NCBI GenBank assembly: GCA_003427395.1
Contig: BFEA01000759.1
Span: forward strand, 345,082-379,652
Source of the DNA: Chara braunii
Taxonomy: Eukaryota; Streptophyta; Charophyceae; Charales; Characeae
Direction of reading: 5' to 3'
Length of the DNA: 34,571 bases
The notes below the pieces were generated by a model, which did no database searches, was not told the DNA's origin, and saw nothing but the letters and a program-made list of their open reading frames with translations. A program made the translations under genes and the position numbers. How positions within the stretch are numbered: the stretch's first letter is position 1; the number at the start of each line of letters is the position of its first letter. Below are positions 8,671 to 18,486 of this stretch, piece after piece.

Positions 8671-9787
8671 TCACGTGGGAATGGGAAAATAGACGTTATA
8701 CATGGGGGGGTGTCGACGGGGAGGGTTGGGGGGGAGTGGGGGTAAGTAGCGGTTCATCCCTTCCTCTGTCATTGGAACTTCCTCGTAGCGGATGATCCGG
8801 TGAAAGCGGGGAAACCGATCTCCGCTGTGAGGGAGGGAGGCGAGGTAGTCAGGGTAAAGGGTGGAGAAAGTGCGGAAGAGTGCCGCGCGAAACAACTGGT
8901 GATGGCGACATACGGGGATGGTTCCTGTGATTACGCAGTAGACTTCTATTGCGTTGCTCTGTTCCCACGCGGCACTGAACAAAAGGACATGCAAACAGAA
9001 CGTGGGGTTCGCGCATTGAAGGGAAGGATGAGGACGAACGGTGACGGCGAGGCGGGTGGAGAAAAAGTGACGGAAGGTATTGGGACGGAAGAAGTTGTGA
9101 GGGAAGGTGACGGGGGTAGAGATCTGACAGAGGGTGAGGTAATCAAGGGGACGACGGGATAATGACTGGGGACGAAGGCCGATCCCTTGCATCGGTACGT
9201 GGACGAACTGGGGGACGGGCTGGGGCAGAGGGGGAGGGGGATCAACTCCGCCTCCGTCGCGATGCGCTCGGAGCCGCGGTTGTTGGGCCGCCATCTTCGG
9301 GTTCGGGGGACTCTGGATCCCTGGTCGGGTCGTCGTCGATGCGCAGGCTCGCCTCGCTGGCGAACCCCAACTGGCTTTTCCTGGCGGCGATCTCTTCCCT
9401 TCTACGTGCCGCCTCGGGATCTTCTGCCTCCGTGCCTGTGTGCGCCGCTTCTTCCAGCAAGGCCTCCCACTCCGATCCGGCTTCCTCCTCTTCGTCTTCT
9501 TCTTCTTCTTCTTCTTCTTCACTCTGCTCCCCTTCGCTGTGCTCGCTATAACTCCCTTCCTCCGGCGTTTCTTCTTCGGCGTTGTCCTCTTCCTCGGTGG
9601 CTTCTTCTTCGGCGTCGTCCTCTTCCTCGATGGCTTCTTCTTCTCCTGCCTCCTCGGATGAATCTTGCTTCGGATAGAAGGCGAGATTGATGATTCCGAC
9701 CGGCTTCAAGTACTCCTGTCGCGATGGCAGGGCGCTTTCACTCCCCGGTTCCTCCAAACACGCAGTCCATTGAAGATACGGCGCCAA
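8671..9787 (-). pseudogene. gypsy third ORF, C-terminal part with acidic run, frameshifted
   Basis: Two overlapping minus-strand frames cover this region. The upstream frame (9787 to 9242) starts MAPYLQWTACLEEPGSESAL and then has a long Glu/Asp-rich stretch of about 80 residues, encoded partly by a TTC run on the plus strand at 9498-9521. The downstream frame (to 8671) ends with a proline-rich tail, PPLPPNPPRRHPP, after a coherent stretch around YPDYLASLPHSGD. I infer that one protein switched frame between about 9300 and 9240; the lysine-rich N-terminus of the downstream frame is the shadow of the acidic run. The product lies after integrase. I recognise no family. Confidence 0.4.
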
Positions 9788-10626
9788 TGTCCGTGTAAGG
9801 ACGTGCGGAGCCGGGTTCTCGTCACTTTGCGAAACAATATCGAGAGAGAGGTGTCGACCAGTTGCGCGAGTGGGACGACGAGTTCCTGGACAATTAGCTG
9901 GCGATGGCCCCGCTGCACCGATCCGAAAAGAAACCCGAGAAGATCACCCTCCACATCAGTTCTCTAAGCCTGGATGATCAGCAGCTCCAGGTACTCAATA
10001 CACACCTGATGCTCGTCGGTCCTCGTCCATGTTACCTCCACTCAGGCCAAGCACACAGACAGATCGACAAAGGTATCGCGCCACATCCGCCAATGCCTGG
10101 GATCGAGGTGCGGGACTGCAAGAGGCTCGAGCAAGAAGGAAAGGCGGAGGTGAAGATCGGATTGCCAGAAGGTGAAGAAAAGAGAGGGAAGACCAAAGGT
10201 GGAGAGAGGAGCGAGAGGAGCGGCGCAGTTCATTGGGGGCGTTGAAAGGGGACGAGTGTGGGGAGCACCACTGCCGGCTGGTGCGTAGAGGTACGGAACT
10301 CGTCGGAGTCGGTTCCGTACGTTGGGACGAGGTTGCACCCGGGGCGCGCAAGACCCTGATGCCACTCAGTCGATAACTGTTGCGTCCACTCCCGCAATGA
10401 AGTCAGGATCGCGGTATGCCGAAGCGGGCTGACCACGCTGATATCGCCGCTGAATACAGCGACTGTGGTGACGTGACTCGTTTCTTGAGCCGCCCGCCGA
10501 TGAAATGCTACCACCTCTGCCAATACCACTACCTGTGGACTTCCGGCGAATCAGAACGCAGCAGCAACACACACTCCTTCGGTGCAGAAGAACTGCGCCA
10601 ATCTCCGAAGATCAGGACTGAGCAGC
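9788..10626 (-). pseudogene. gypsy third ORF, middle part, broken
   Basis: On the minus strand a frame opens at the edge of the 16-kb insertion (10626) with PDLRRLAQFFCTEG. It meets an in-frame TGA at 10551 and then continues to 10230 with VVAFHRRAAQE and DSDEFRTSTHQPA. Below 10230 several frames are only partly open. This is the direct continuation of the short ORF start at 26944-26855. It is separated by the insertion and has no recognisable domain. Confidence 0.4.
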
Positions 10627-10702
10627 TGTCGAGCGCATCGGTCCGGCACCGCACCAGGGCAGCGCGGGACCCTCTCGGTCGCGTCACGCAGGACTTGGTT
10701 TA
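10627..10702 (-). repeat. inverted copy of the LTR 3' terminus at the left end
   Basis: This 76-base segment is the reverse complement of 26779-26854, the last bases of the right LTR. It is closer to that copy than to the two left copies: it shares the CGAGAGGGTCCCGCGCTG variant. It abuts the truncated left LTR through a shared TTGGTT(T/A)AA. A normal LTR start is therefore missing on this side. Confidence 0.85.
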
Positions 10703-10750
10703 ATTTTGTCTAAGTTAGACTCAAGTTGTCTTTTGAGCTCATATCTGACT

Positions 10751-10960
10751 TAGTATAAATCTGGGAAGTCTCCCTTTCTAAAAGGAATGCTGCCCAAATT
10801 TCTACTAATTCAGGGAGTTAAACAAACTTTGGTTTTCCAGAGCTAAAGATTATTTATGCTTTCATATTTGGATTTATATAAATTCTGGAAAAAGACTTTT
10901 CCTACGGGAAGCGCTGCCGAAATTTTCCTAGTTTAAAGGAGTTAGATAATATTTTGACAG
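10751..10960. repeat. two GCTGCC hairpin units in the 5' LTR
   Basis: Two units share the core GAAYGCTGCC(C/G)AAATTT or its close variant. In the first, TAGTA (10751-10755) pairs with TACTA (10803-10807) and inner bases pair as AAAT/GGG with CCC/ATTT. The right LTR carries five such units (24561-25104). They lie in the first part of the LTR. Confidence 0.7.
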
Positions 10961-12666
10961 GTGACGATTCTGGCGATCTACCCTGTACAGGGGATATTGT
11001 GCCAGGGTCTACCTTGGCTTTGGCACTGGCTTAGAGGTAGACTTAGGCTTAGCCTATAGGGAGGTTTTGAGTGAGGATGTGTTATACAGTTGTATTCTCC
11101 ATACACTTATGATCTTAGCTTGGGGATTGGCCTGCCATGTGTTACAGGTCTTCTTGGTCGTTTGATCCAAGTTCAGGACCAGATTCAGCTTGATCCCTTG
11201 AGGATCATCTTCTGTTATCACTGATAACAGGTCAGTTGCCGATTCGTCGGTTTACAATTCAACTCCAATCCGCTCCTGCCACTCAACCTAAAGGCTTTAG
11301 CCTTGTGATTGAACTGTTTTGTTGCGTTTTCACCCGGACTTTATTAAATGGCAATCCAACAAAAATACTGAGTATCTATTTAAGAGTTGCACGAGTGAGG
11401 CTTGTATGGCTAAAGCGAGGGGTATGAGTGCGATGAATGGTTGAAGTTGACCCCGTGTAGCGCGTGGATTTCTGGATTAATCTTTGATGTGATTGCAGGT
11501 GCGTTTGTGATTCGGACTCTGAATTTGATTGTCTGCGATTACATATATATATGGTTGGAGGGAGCCCCACTGTGACTGTGAGAAGTGATCGTCCTATATA
11601 ACTAACCCTTATGTATATATTTATATGTGCCTTAGGCATGCGCGCGACTTATTGTCATCGTGCGCAAGGGATAACCAAATTATGGTCTGAGAGAAAAGGG
11701 AGATCACCTTTTTACCTTTGTTTTTTAGAAAATTTTTATAGTCGAACGTTGATCCTGGGCTGGGATTCAAGGTCCTTGTCCAGGACATCCCAAGCCCTAG
11801 GCTCTGCAGGGAAGGAATCAGCCCCCGTGCAGAGCCTATTTGCCTTGCCTGCCGAGACGCTCAAACCAAAGGCCGGAGGTCTCGCGGCGGCGGCACGACT
11901 ATTGCTTCAACCGTGTTAATCCCTCACGACACTTCGAGTCTGACACTTGAGTGTCATAAGCGGTACTCGGATCCACGAGGGACCGCTTGATTATGGGCAC
12001 TACATAGTACGCCATCATTGCGACTGCTTGCGTACGCTTGCATTGCGAGTCGATATGAGTTAGCCCTGCGTCCGCGCAGTTTTATACTAAGTCTCGCGCG
12101 TGACGCCCACTTGATTTCCGCATCGACAAGTTATGGGTTGGCTACGGAGGGGCTAGGAGGGTTGTCGCGTTGTTTGTGTTGTGTCGTGATTTATGTGTGT
12201 GTGTTCGTAAAGTGGAGTGCGCGCAGTGAGTGAGATGCGTTCTAGTCGACAGACGATGAGCCGCGCTTGGGACTTCAGCCCCCCAAGATGTCGGTTCGCG
12301 TGCGGGTCCGATAGGCGTATTTCCGCGCGTATCCCCTATGCTACATCGAACGAGAAACGCCCTCGGCTGGTCCACCTCTGCGATTGCAATTGATTAGCTT
12401 TCGTACTGCAGACTGGTAGCTCGGCGGGGATACGCCCACCGAAGGGAGGTGACAGCTCCCATAAGGTGGAGGTAAGTCGTGCCTCGTGTAGGCTCTATCC
12501 TGCCGTAGGGGCTCGCGAGAGGCGTGGCTGGCGCACTCGGCTGGAGCGGCTTGCGGAAGCTCCACATGTATATTTGCGACGAAGGATTTAAACCAACTCA
12601 TGCGTGACGCGGCCGATAGGGTCCCGCACTGCCCTGGTGCGGTGCCGGACCGATGCGCTCGACAGG

Positions 12667-12684
12667 TGGCGCCGTTGCCGGGGA
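12667..12684 (+). other. tRNA-Asp primer-binding site, copy 1
   Basis: TGGCGCCGTTGCCGGGGA lies two bases after the LTR end CTCGACA. It is the exact complement of the 3' end of plant tRNA-Asp(GUC) including CCA. Such a site primes minus-strand DNA synthesis. Confidence 0.88.
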
Positions 12685-13134
12685 TAATGGTTGTCTACCG
12701 TTGTCCTTGGTGGAACGACATCTGTCGAGCGCGCTTGGGACTTCAGCCCCCCAAGATGTCGGTTCACGTGCGGGTCCGATAGGCGTATTACCGCGCGTAC
12801 CCCATATGCTACAGCGAACGAGAAACGCCCTCGGCTGGTCCACCTCTGCGATTGCAACTGATTAACTTTCGTACTGCGGACTGGTAGCTCGGCGGGGATA
12901 CGCCCACCGAAGGGAGGTGACAGCTCCAATAAGGTGGAGGTAAGTCGTGCCTCGTGTAGGCCCTATCCTGTCGTAGGGGCTCGCGAGAGGCGTGGCTGGC
13001 GCACTCGGCCGGAGCGGCTTGCGGAAGCTCCACATGTATATTTGCGACGAAGGATTTAAACCAACTCATGCGTGACGCGACCGATAGGGTCCCGCACTGC
13101 CCTGGTGCGGTGCCGGACCGATGCGCTCGACAGG

Positions 13135-13152
13135 TGGCGCCGTTGCCGGGGA
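13135..13152 (+). other. tRNA-Asp primer-binding site, copy 2
   Basis: This second, identical 18-base site sits 468 bases after the first, again two bases after CTCGACA. It is the copy adjacent to the internal region. Confidence 0.88.
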
Positions 13153-15450
13153 TAATGGTTGCCTACCGTTGTCCTTGGTGGAACGACATCTGGGCATGAG
13201 AAATTGAGAAATAGGCGAAAGTGAGAAGCTTTGTTAGGCTTGTAAGTGCGATTGGTTAATATATTGACTATCGTTGGAGGTATCGTCAGACTGAGATGCA
13301 TTTTCAAGGGTTGAGCCTAGGTTGAGATAGGCTGATGAGTTAGGCAAAATAACCACCGTTGCTTTATTGATTGGGAATGGTTGGTTGCAAATGGCGTTGC
13401 ATAAAGCATGAAGTGAGGGTTGATTATGCGATTTGGTTTTGATTGACGCAATTTGGTTTTGATTAAACGCTGTATGAGTGGCTCAAGAGTGATAAGTGTT
13501 TTGATTATGTGTTCACGAGCCCTGACTGGCATAACGATAGCTGAAATTGATAACTATTCTGATAAAATGACCGGCAGATTGGGACGATGCTTTGTGTGCT
13601 TGACGTGGCTAAGGTTAAGCGTCGCTATTGTGAGAGCTAGCCATCTAACGTACCATTTTTGACTGTTATAAGAGTCATATGAGTGCTTGGGAAAGCATTG
13701 TAATACGGTTGCATCAGAGTGGAACTAAGAATGAGTGAGATAGTATTCTTCTGCCAGGAGTTGAAAGTGTAGTTCCTCTCCTAAGTGTCAGGTTAGGAGT
13801 CGTCTCAGCACTTTGAGGAGAGATGGGTTAAGGGAAGCTGGAAACTTTTATGAGTATGGACTGAGATGTTTGAGTCTGGGCTCTAAGTGATTGACCAATT
13901 TGTATAACAATGGAAGATAGGAGACCTGTACGACATCTTCCCTATAAAAGTGGTATCTGACCCTAAAGGCAGTAAGAGTGACAGAAAAGGGGCTAACAAT
14001 TAGGTCATCCCGTTTACTTTCGTTAGGACGGTGGGATGTAGGTAATGTTAGACCTCTACTTGTACCTTTTCAGGTTTGGGCCATCCACTTGAATCTATAT
14101 GGAGTTTGAACTAAGGACTTGAGACTATTTTTCTCATGAGTTTTCTTTTGAATTATATGTTAATTTTACTCATATATGCCAGATTTTGTTGTGATTAAGC
14201 CTGTTTGTGTTTATCTATGTGAGGCTATATGTTTAATGTCGTTTTACTTGATGATCATCCTTTTTTGATGATATTCACATAGGTTATTTATCTGAAGTAC
14301 GAGTTGAACCTATTATTGTGCAGGGATTCATATAAATATTTCAAGCCCAAATATCGATTTATGATTGACTGATGAAGTTATTTGTTTGGATTGCTCTTCA
14401 AAAAGGGGTAGAGATATTGCACAGAGTCCACGTCTGATGCGGATTCAGAGGTGAATCGAGTGACCGCTTTCTTGGGATAAGATATTGTCTCATGGAGTGG
14501 TCGATGTATAAGGTCTGAACCCAAGGAAGGCTGCAATCCTATGTTATTTTTCCCCTGAATGGTGGCTTTGAAGAAGTTATAGATTGTCTTGTAAGTAGTA
14601 GTGAGACTCACGCCGGAACTATGTTCCTGGTCCATAGTGGGGTGTTGTTGTTGTATCTCTTGTGATAGAATAACTACACTACTACTGAAGAGGAGGAAAG
14701 TGTTTGAGCCTTGTAAGACCTTGGTCTATGAGGGAAGCAGCTACTACATGCCACAAGAAAGTAGGGGGTGAATCCCCAACTTTCTTTGTGACAAGTGGGT
14801 TCGCCAGCACAGGACGTGACAATACATCCCGAAGCGTGTATGGTGAGGTTACTTACCTTATCGATAAGGGTCTGCGAGGAACGAATGCTAGAATCGGAGG
14901 GAGCAGTAGTGAGGCTTAATCCTTGAGCGGGGCTCAGGGGCTTAAGATGTTATCCATTTTAAAAAGGATTACACTGCCCCTCGCCATAGTATACTTCTGT
15001 CAAGGTTGGGGAGTAAAAGTATAATACTCTTATTGTTATTATGTCTGAGAATGCTATTGATTGACGATTCCATCTTTAATCATGACATATCTATCATATG
15101 ATATGCTTGCTGATATAGGCAATCATGATGAGGTAAATGTATATGGTTCAAGTGATTGACTAGCCTGAGTATGATGCATTTAATTTTTACGAGTATTATT
15201 TTTGTCAATTACTAAAAGGTGATATATCATTTTTCAAGAGTTATTATTATTATTATTATATTTTTGATACCTGTGACTGAACAATTATTATAATATATTA
15301 CGATAAGTTTCTCTAAGTGGGATGGTCGCAGACGCTGAAAGGGACAAATTTAAGTGAAAGGTGATTTAAGGTTAAGGCTTTAGCAGTTGAGGTAGTAGAA
15401 TGTCATTGTCAGCATGGTAACGGAAGGCGTATGCTGGATGTTTGTCTGTG
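13153..15450 (+). other. long untranslated leader of the 16-kb element
   Basis: About 2.3 kb without a convincing ORF. I see a short direct repeat GCRATTTGGTTTTGATT (near 13427 and 13449) and an ATT microsatellite at 15239-15260. Long leaders ahead of the first ORF are common in large plant LTR elements. Confidence 0.6.
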
Positions 15451-16158
15451 ATGGACAAAACCCAGACAAAACTAAGGCAACTCAGGATGCCTTACGCTAG
15501 GGAAGATCCCAATATGGCCTTGCCAGCTGAAAGGGGCGGACTCGAGATGTCCTTGCCAAGACGGGTTAAAGAGGGGGAATATATTTCTTCATGGTGGGGC
15601 GTACAAATGGATATGGGTATCTTCGCCTGGGTCGAGTCTGGTTTCGATGACAATCAGGATTGCGCGATTGTGAGGGTGACCCTATACGTTCCGCCATTAT
15701 TTTGGGTTCTGCATGGGATTGAGTTGGCATTGGGGCAAGAGAGTCTGCTTACGAGACCCTTGAGGGTAGCTGAAGCAACTGCAGCAACATGGGCGAGAGA
15801 AAGAGTTCATGAAGGACAAGAGCAAGTGGTGACCCATGTAGTGGTTAAGCGTGCTGAAGAGTTTGAACTTTCTTCAAGCCCTCTAAGAGTCGTTCTGCCA
15901 GATCTCCTCGTGGAAAAGTGTTTTGGGGGACAAGAAAGGGTAGAAGCTGTAGCAGAGGCCGGATTGAGAGTGCGAGACTGGGAGTATGGGCGTTATACAT
16001 GTGAACTAGTATACGGTCTGTACTTAGACCCGAAATTCTCACCTCCTAGTCAGTGGCTCAGGCACCCCGCCAATATAGTTGACGTATACACCATTTCTTA
16101 TGACCCAAATGAGGAAATTGAAGACTGGGATGAGTTTCGAGCAGCAGTGGTCCATTAG
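15451..16158 (+). CDS. unknown ORF upstream of gag in the 16-kb element
   Basis: The first in-frame ATG is at 15451 (MDKTQTKLRQL), giving 235 residues; the frame is open from 15421 but has no earlier ATG. The product is soluble-looking, without signal peptide or membrane segment. It has a tryptophan-rich start (ISSWWGVQMDMGIFAW) and a coherent acidic C-terminus (NEEIEDWDEFRAAVVH). I do not recognise the family. It lies 240 bases before the gag ATG in the same orientation, the position of the extra ORF1 of Ogre-type elements, but no homology is claimed. The absence of stops in an element that otherwise has few ORFs suggests it is or recently was under selection. Confidence 0.6.
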   Translation: MDKTQTKLRQLRMPYAREDPNMALPAERGGLEMSLPRRVKEGEYISSWWGVQMDMGIFAWVESGFDDNQDCAIVRVTLYVPPLFWVLHGIELALGQESLLTRPLRVAEATAATWARERVHEGQEQVVTHVVVKRAEEFELSSSPLRVVLPDLLVEKCFGGQERVEAVAEAGLRVRDWEYGRYTCELVYGLYLDPKFSPPSQWLRHPANIVDVYTISYDPNEEIEDWDEFRAAVVH

Positions 16159-16263
16159 GAAGGGTCTTCACCATCTCACTAAGTGCCTTTGTTCTTGGTT
16201 TGGCTATGGTCGTTCTCACGCTTAACGTAGGAGCTGCCTACAGTCAACCGTAAGGGACCCTGC

Positions 16264-16273
16264 CTATATAAAG
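16264..16273 (+). promoter_or_regulatory. candidate TATA box ahead of gag
   Basis: CTATATAAAG lies 126 bases before the gag ATG at 16399 and after the stop of the upstream ORF. It is a good match to a plant TATA box and could drive a separate gag transcript. There is no other support. Confidence 0.35.
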
Positions 16274-16398
16274 TGTACATTGCATACAAGTATTGCAAAA
16301 GTGAGTGTAGGTGTAAGCTTGTCGTGATAGACTATGTTTCGAATGCATAGTTCTTCTCGGATCTCGATCCTAATTAATTGTTGTTTGTCCAACAAGAG

Positions 16399-17334
16399 AT
16401 GGGATCGAAGGAATCCGTGATGCAAGGCCTGCGAGAGAGGGGTGGGGTCAAGGAGCTCGCTCATTTGCCCGATATGCGGGATCGGGAGCGAGCGAACGCA
16501 TCCAAAGTGGAGATTAATCTCTTCAATGGTTGTCATGTCTTTGACTTCCTCGATAAAGTCGAACAGTTGGCGTCTCAACGCGAATGGAACGAGGAGCAGG
16601 TGTTAAAGGAGGTCATAAAGTTTATCCATGTAGACCTGAAGGAGGAAGTCAGTGAATTGATCGGAAAGGCAAAGTCATCGTGGAGGAGGTTCCATAATGA
16701 CATGAGGAATAAGTACCGACTGGGTGAGGAGCAGTTAACCATGGATGATCTTGAGAAGATGGAACGATATGATTATGCGTCGGCAGGACAATTTCAGGTA
16801 GAATATGAGCGTGCTTCATATAAAGTTTGGGTGTTGTCAGAGCACGACAAGTGTTTTTTCTTCCTTATGCATTTTTTAGGTGCAGAGCAGCGATACCTGA
16901 TTCGCGGGACAGAAGGAAGACTTATATGGGACAAGATACGAGAAAACTTTGAAAAAGGAGATTTTGATCAGGGTCTCTGCTATATTCTGCGCGAGGCGAG
17001 GGAAAGAAAGAAATTGAGGGATTGCGAGCAGAGAGATGAAGGCAAGAGGGTAGTTGAGGAAGAAGAGGAGTATGAGTCTCCCTGGTCATCAGAGGCTCGG
17101 TCGGCAGGGCCATCTTCTTCCCCTGCGCGACAAGAGTCACAAGGAAGTGTGGTAGAAAAAGGAAGTTGGATGGGGCGCAGAAAGAAGAGAATGCGAGATC
17201 GGTGGTCGAAGGTAGTATGTGATTTTTGTGGGGAGGTCGGCCATACGCCTCGCAGGTGTAAGGAAGCGAGACGAGCCCGAAGGGAAGAAAAGGAAAGGAA
17301 TGATAAGGGGAGAGACGCGATCGGCCCAATATAG
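16399..17334 (+). CDS. gag: Gag polyprotein of the 16-kb element (capsid-like region and zinc knuckle)
   Basis: Gag coats and packages element RNA in cytoplasmic particles. The ORF is intact, with first ATG at 16399 (MGSKESVMQGLRERGG) and 311 residues. The middle part (about residues 50-210) is helical and charged, with motifs such as HVFDFLDKVEQLASQREWNE and RLIWDKIRENFEKGDF that resemble the retrotransposon gag capsid region. An acidic/serine linker follows. Near residues 274-287 lies a CX2CX4HX4C zinc knuckle, CDFCGEVGHTPRRC, followed by a basic tail, typical of nucleocapsid. No protease or RT follows in any frame, so enzymes must come from another element. Confidence 0.82.
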   Translation: MGSKESVMQGLRERGGVKELAHLPDMRDRERANASKVEINLFNGCHVFDFLDKVEQLASQREWNEEQVLKEVIKFIHVDLKEEVSELIGKAKSSWRRFHNDMRNKYRLGEEQLTMDDLEKMERYDYASAGQFQVEYERASYKVWVLSEHDKCFFFLMHFLGAEQRYLIRGTEGRLIWDKIRENFEKGDFDQGLCYILREARERKKLRDCEQRDEGKRVVEEEEEYESPWSSEARSAGPSSSPARQESQGSVVEKGSWMGRRKKRMRDRWSKVVCDFCGEVGHTPRRCKEARRARREEKERNDKGRDAIGPI

Positions 17335-18210
17335 TTTAGGCTCAGCTGAAGACAGAGACATTGAGTTCGGATGACTTAGACAATGGAAGTTGATTGCGGG
17401 AGAGGGAAAACAGATTGGAGGGGAACTCTCGCAATAATGGTCCGGTAAGGCAACTGGAACCGTAAATAGGAGTAAAGCTCAAACCATGTAGGTGAAGCGA
17501 GGAGGTAATGAGTGAGTAGGGGATGGTTCGCCTATATGTTAGTAAGATCAGAGTTTCCCGTGTACAGAGGCTAAGCTAGATATGTGTATATTTAGATGTA
17601 GTCACGACTAGCTTATCCATCTGTACATATGTAGGTTGTAGTACTAGGTGATTCATTCGTTCCCTCTCTTTGGTGTGATTCAGATGGTCGCGTCCAGATG
17701 TGTGATATGTTGGCATGTACGATTGAGGTAAATTGCGTGATTTGGGTCTTTGTATATGTTTGGGTATATTCTGAGGTACTCGTGTACTCGAGACGTGGGT
17801 TACTCAGCAGAGTGGGACGTGAGGGCTGGGTACCTATGCTGTTATTGAGAGAGATACTTTATCCTGGTGTACATATTAAGTTGAGACCCTATGAGGCTTG
17901 GTTTTTGTGACGATCACTATCACTCTCAATTGTGTGGCTTTATCCTGATGAATGCTGGCTTGGGTGAAATATGAATGAATTTGTGACATGTGAAGCTGTC
18001 TACTCCTCGGTATTTTGTGCGCCCTACCCACGGGCAGCTAATAGGGCAGAGTATAAGGGGAGAAAGCGTAGCCTGTTTGTGAAAAGTTGTGAGAATTTTT
18101 TGAAGATTTATGAGTCCTTGAGACTCGAATGCTTCACCATGCCAGTTGTTGATTGCTTAAGTTATGACGAGGACCCAAAGATGGTCTCTCAGTGATGTTT
18201 TGTTCTATGA
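17335..18210 (+). other. non-coding internal region after gag
   Basis: No ORF of convincing length or composition follows gag where protease and RT would be expected. A 70-codon and a 74-codon frame (17698 and 17971) are open, but nothing in them is recognisable. Confidence 0.55.
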
Positions 18211-18486
18211 AGAGACCCCTGGATTTTTGAAAAGGGGGATGTTGTGTGTTTTGATGAGACCCCCTCGAATTTTTTAGGAGGGGAAGTTTGGTTTTATGAT
18301 GAGATCTCTCGTGATTTTTGGAAGAGGAAGTGTTTTGTTCTGAGGTGAGACCCCTCGTGATTTTTGGAAGAGGGGGTGCTTTGTTCTGTGGCGAGACCCC
18401 TCGTGATTTTTGGAAGAGGGGGTGTTTTGTTTTATGATGAGAGCCCCTTGGGTTTTTAGAAAAAGGGATGTTTTTATTGTTGGAAG
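18211..18486. repeat. ~46-bp minisatellite of hairpin-forming units
   Basis: Six tandem units (starts about 18211, 18256, 18301, 18347, 18393, 18440) follow GAGACCCCTCGTGATTTTTG, GAAGAGGGGGTG, then TTTTGTTCTGTG. Within each unit ACCCCTC can pair with GAGGGGGT. The period drifts from 45 to 47 bases. Confidence 0.9.

Larger units (their letters stand above)
10695..13132 (+). repeat. 5' LTR of the 16-kb element, truncated at its start and partly duplicated
   Basis: The segment matches 24869-26854. It lacks the first part of the LTR, since two of the five hairpin units seen at the right are present. It ends twice, at 12664 and 13132, because its last ~400 bases are tandemly duplicated. A CTATATAACT stretch near 11594 and the TATATATTTATAT stretch just after it are TATA-like. 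The CTGTTATC/GATAACAG hairpin at about 11213-11231 is shared with the right LTR. Confidence 0.82.
12263..13192. repeat. 468-bp tandem duplication spanning LTR end and primer site
   Basis: Positions 12263-12730 and 12731-13192 are direct copies at an offset of 468 bases, differing at only a few places. Each copy contains the end of the LTR, the tRNA-Asp primer site and about 40 bases of leader up to GGAACGACATCTG. The right LTR has a single copy of the LTR part, so the duplication happened after or during formation of this copy. Confidence 0.93.

Noticed and set aside
9440-9690. plus-strand ORFs rich in Phe/Leu/Ser in the TTC region
   Set aside because: They are shadows of the Glu/Asp run on the minus strand.
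18211-18486. CRISPR-like array
   Set aside because: Units are contiguous without unique spacers, and the context is eukaryotic.
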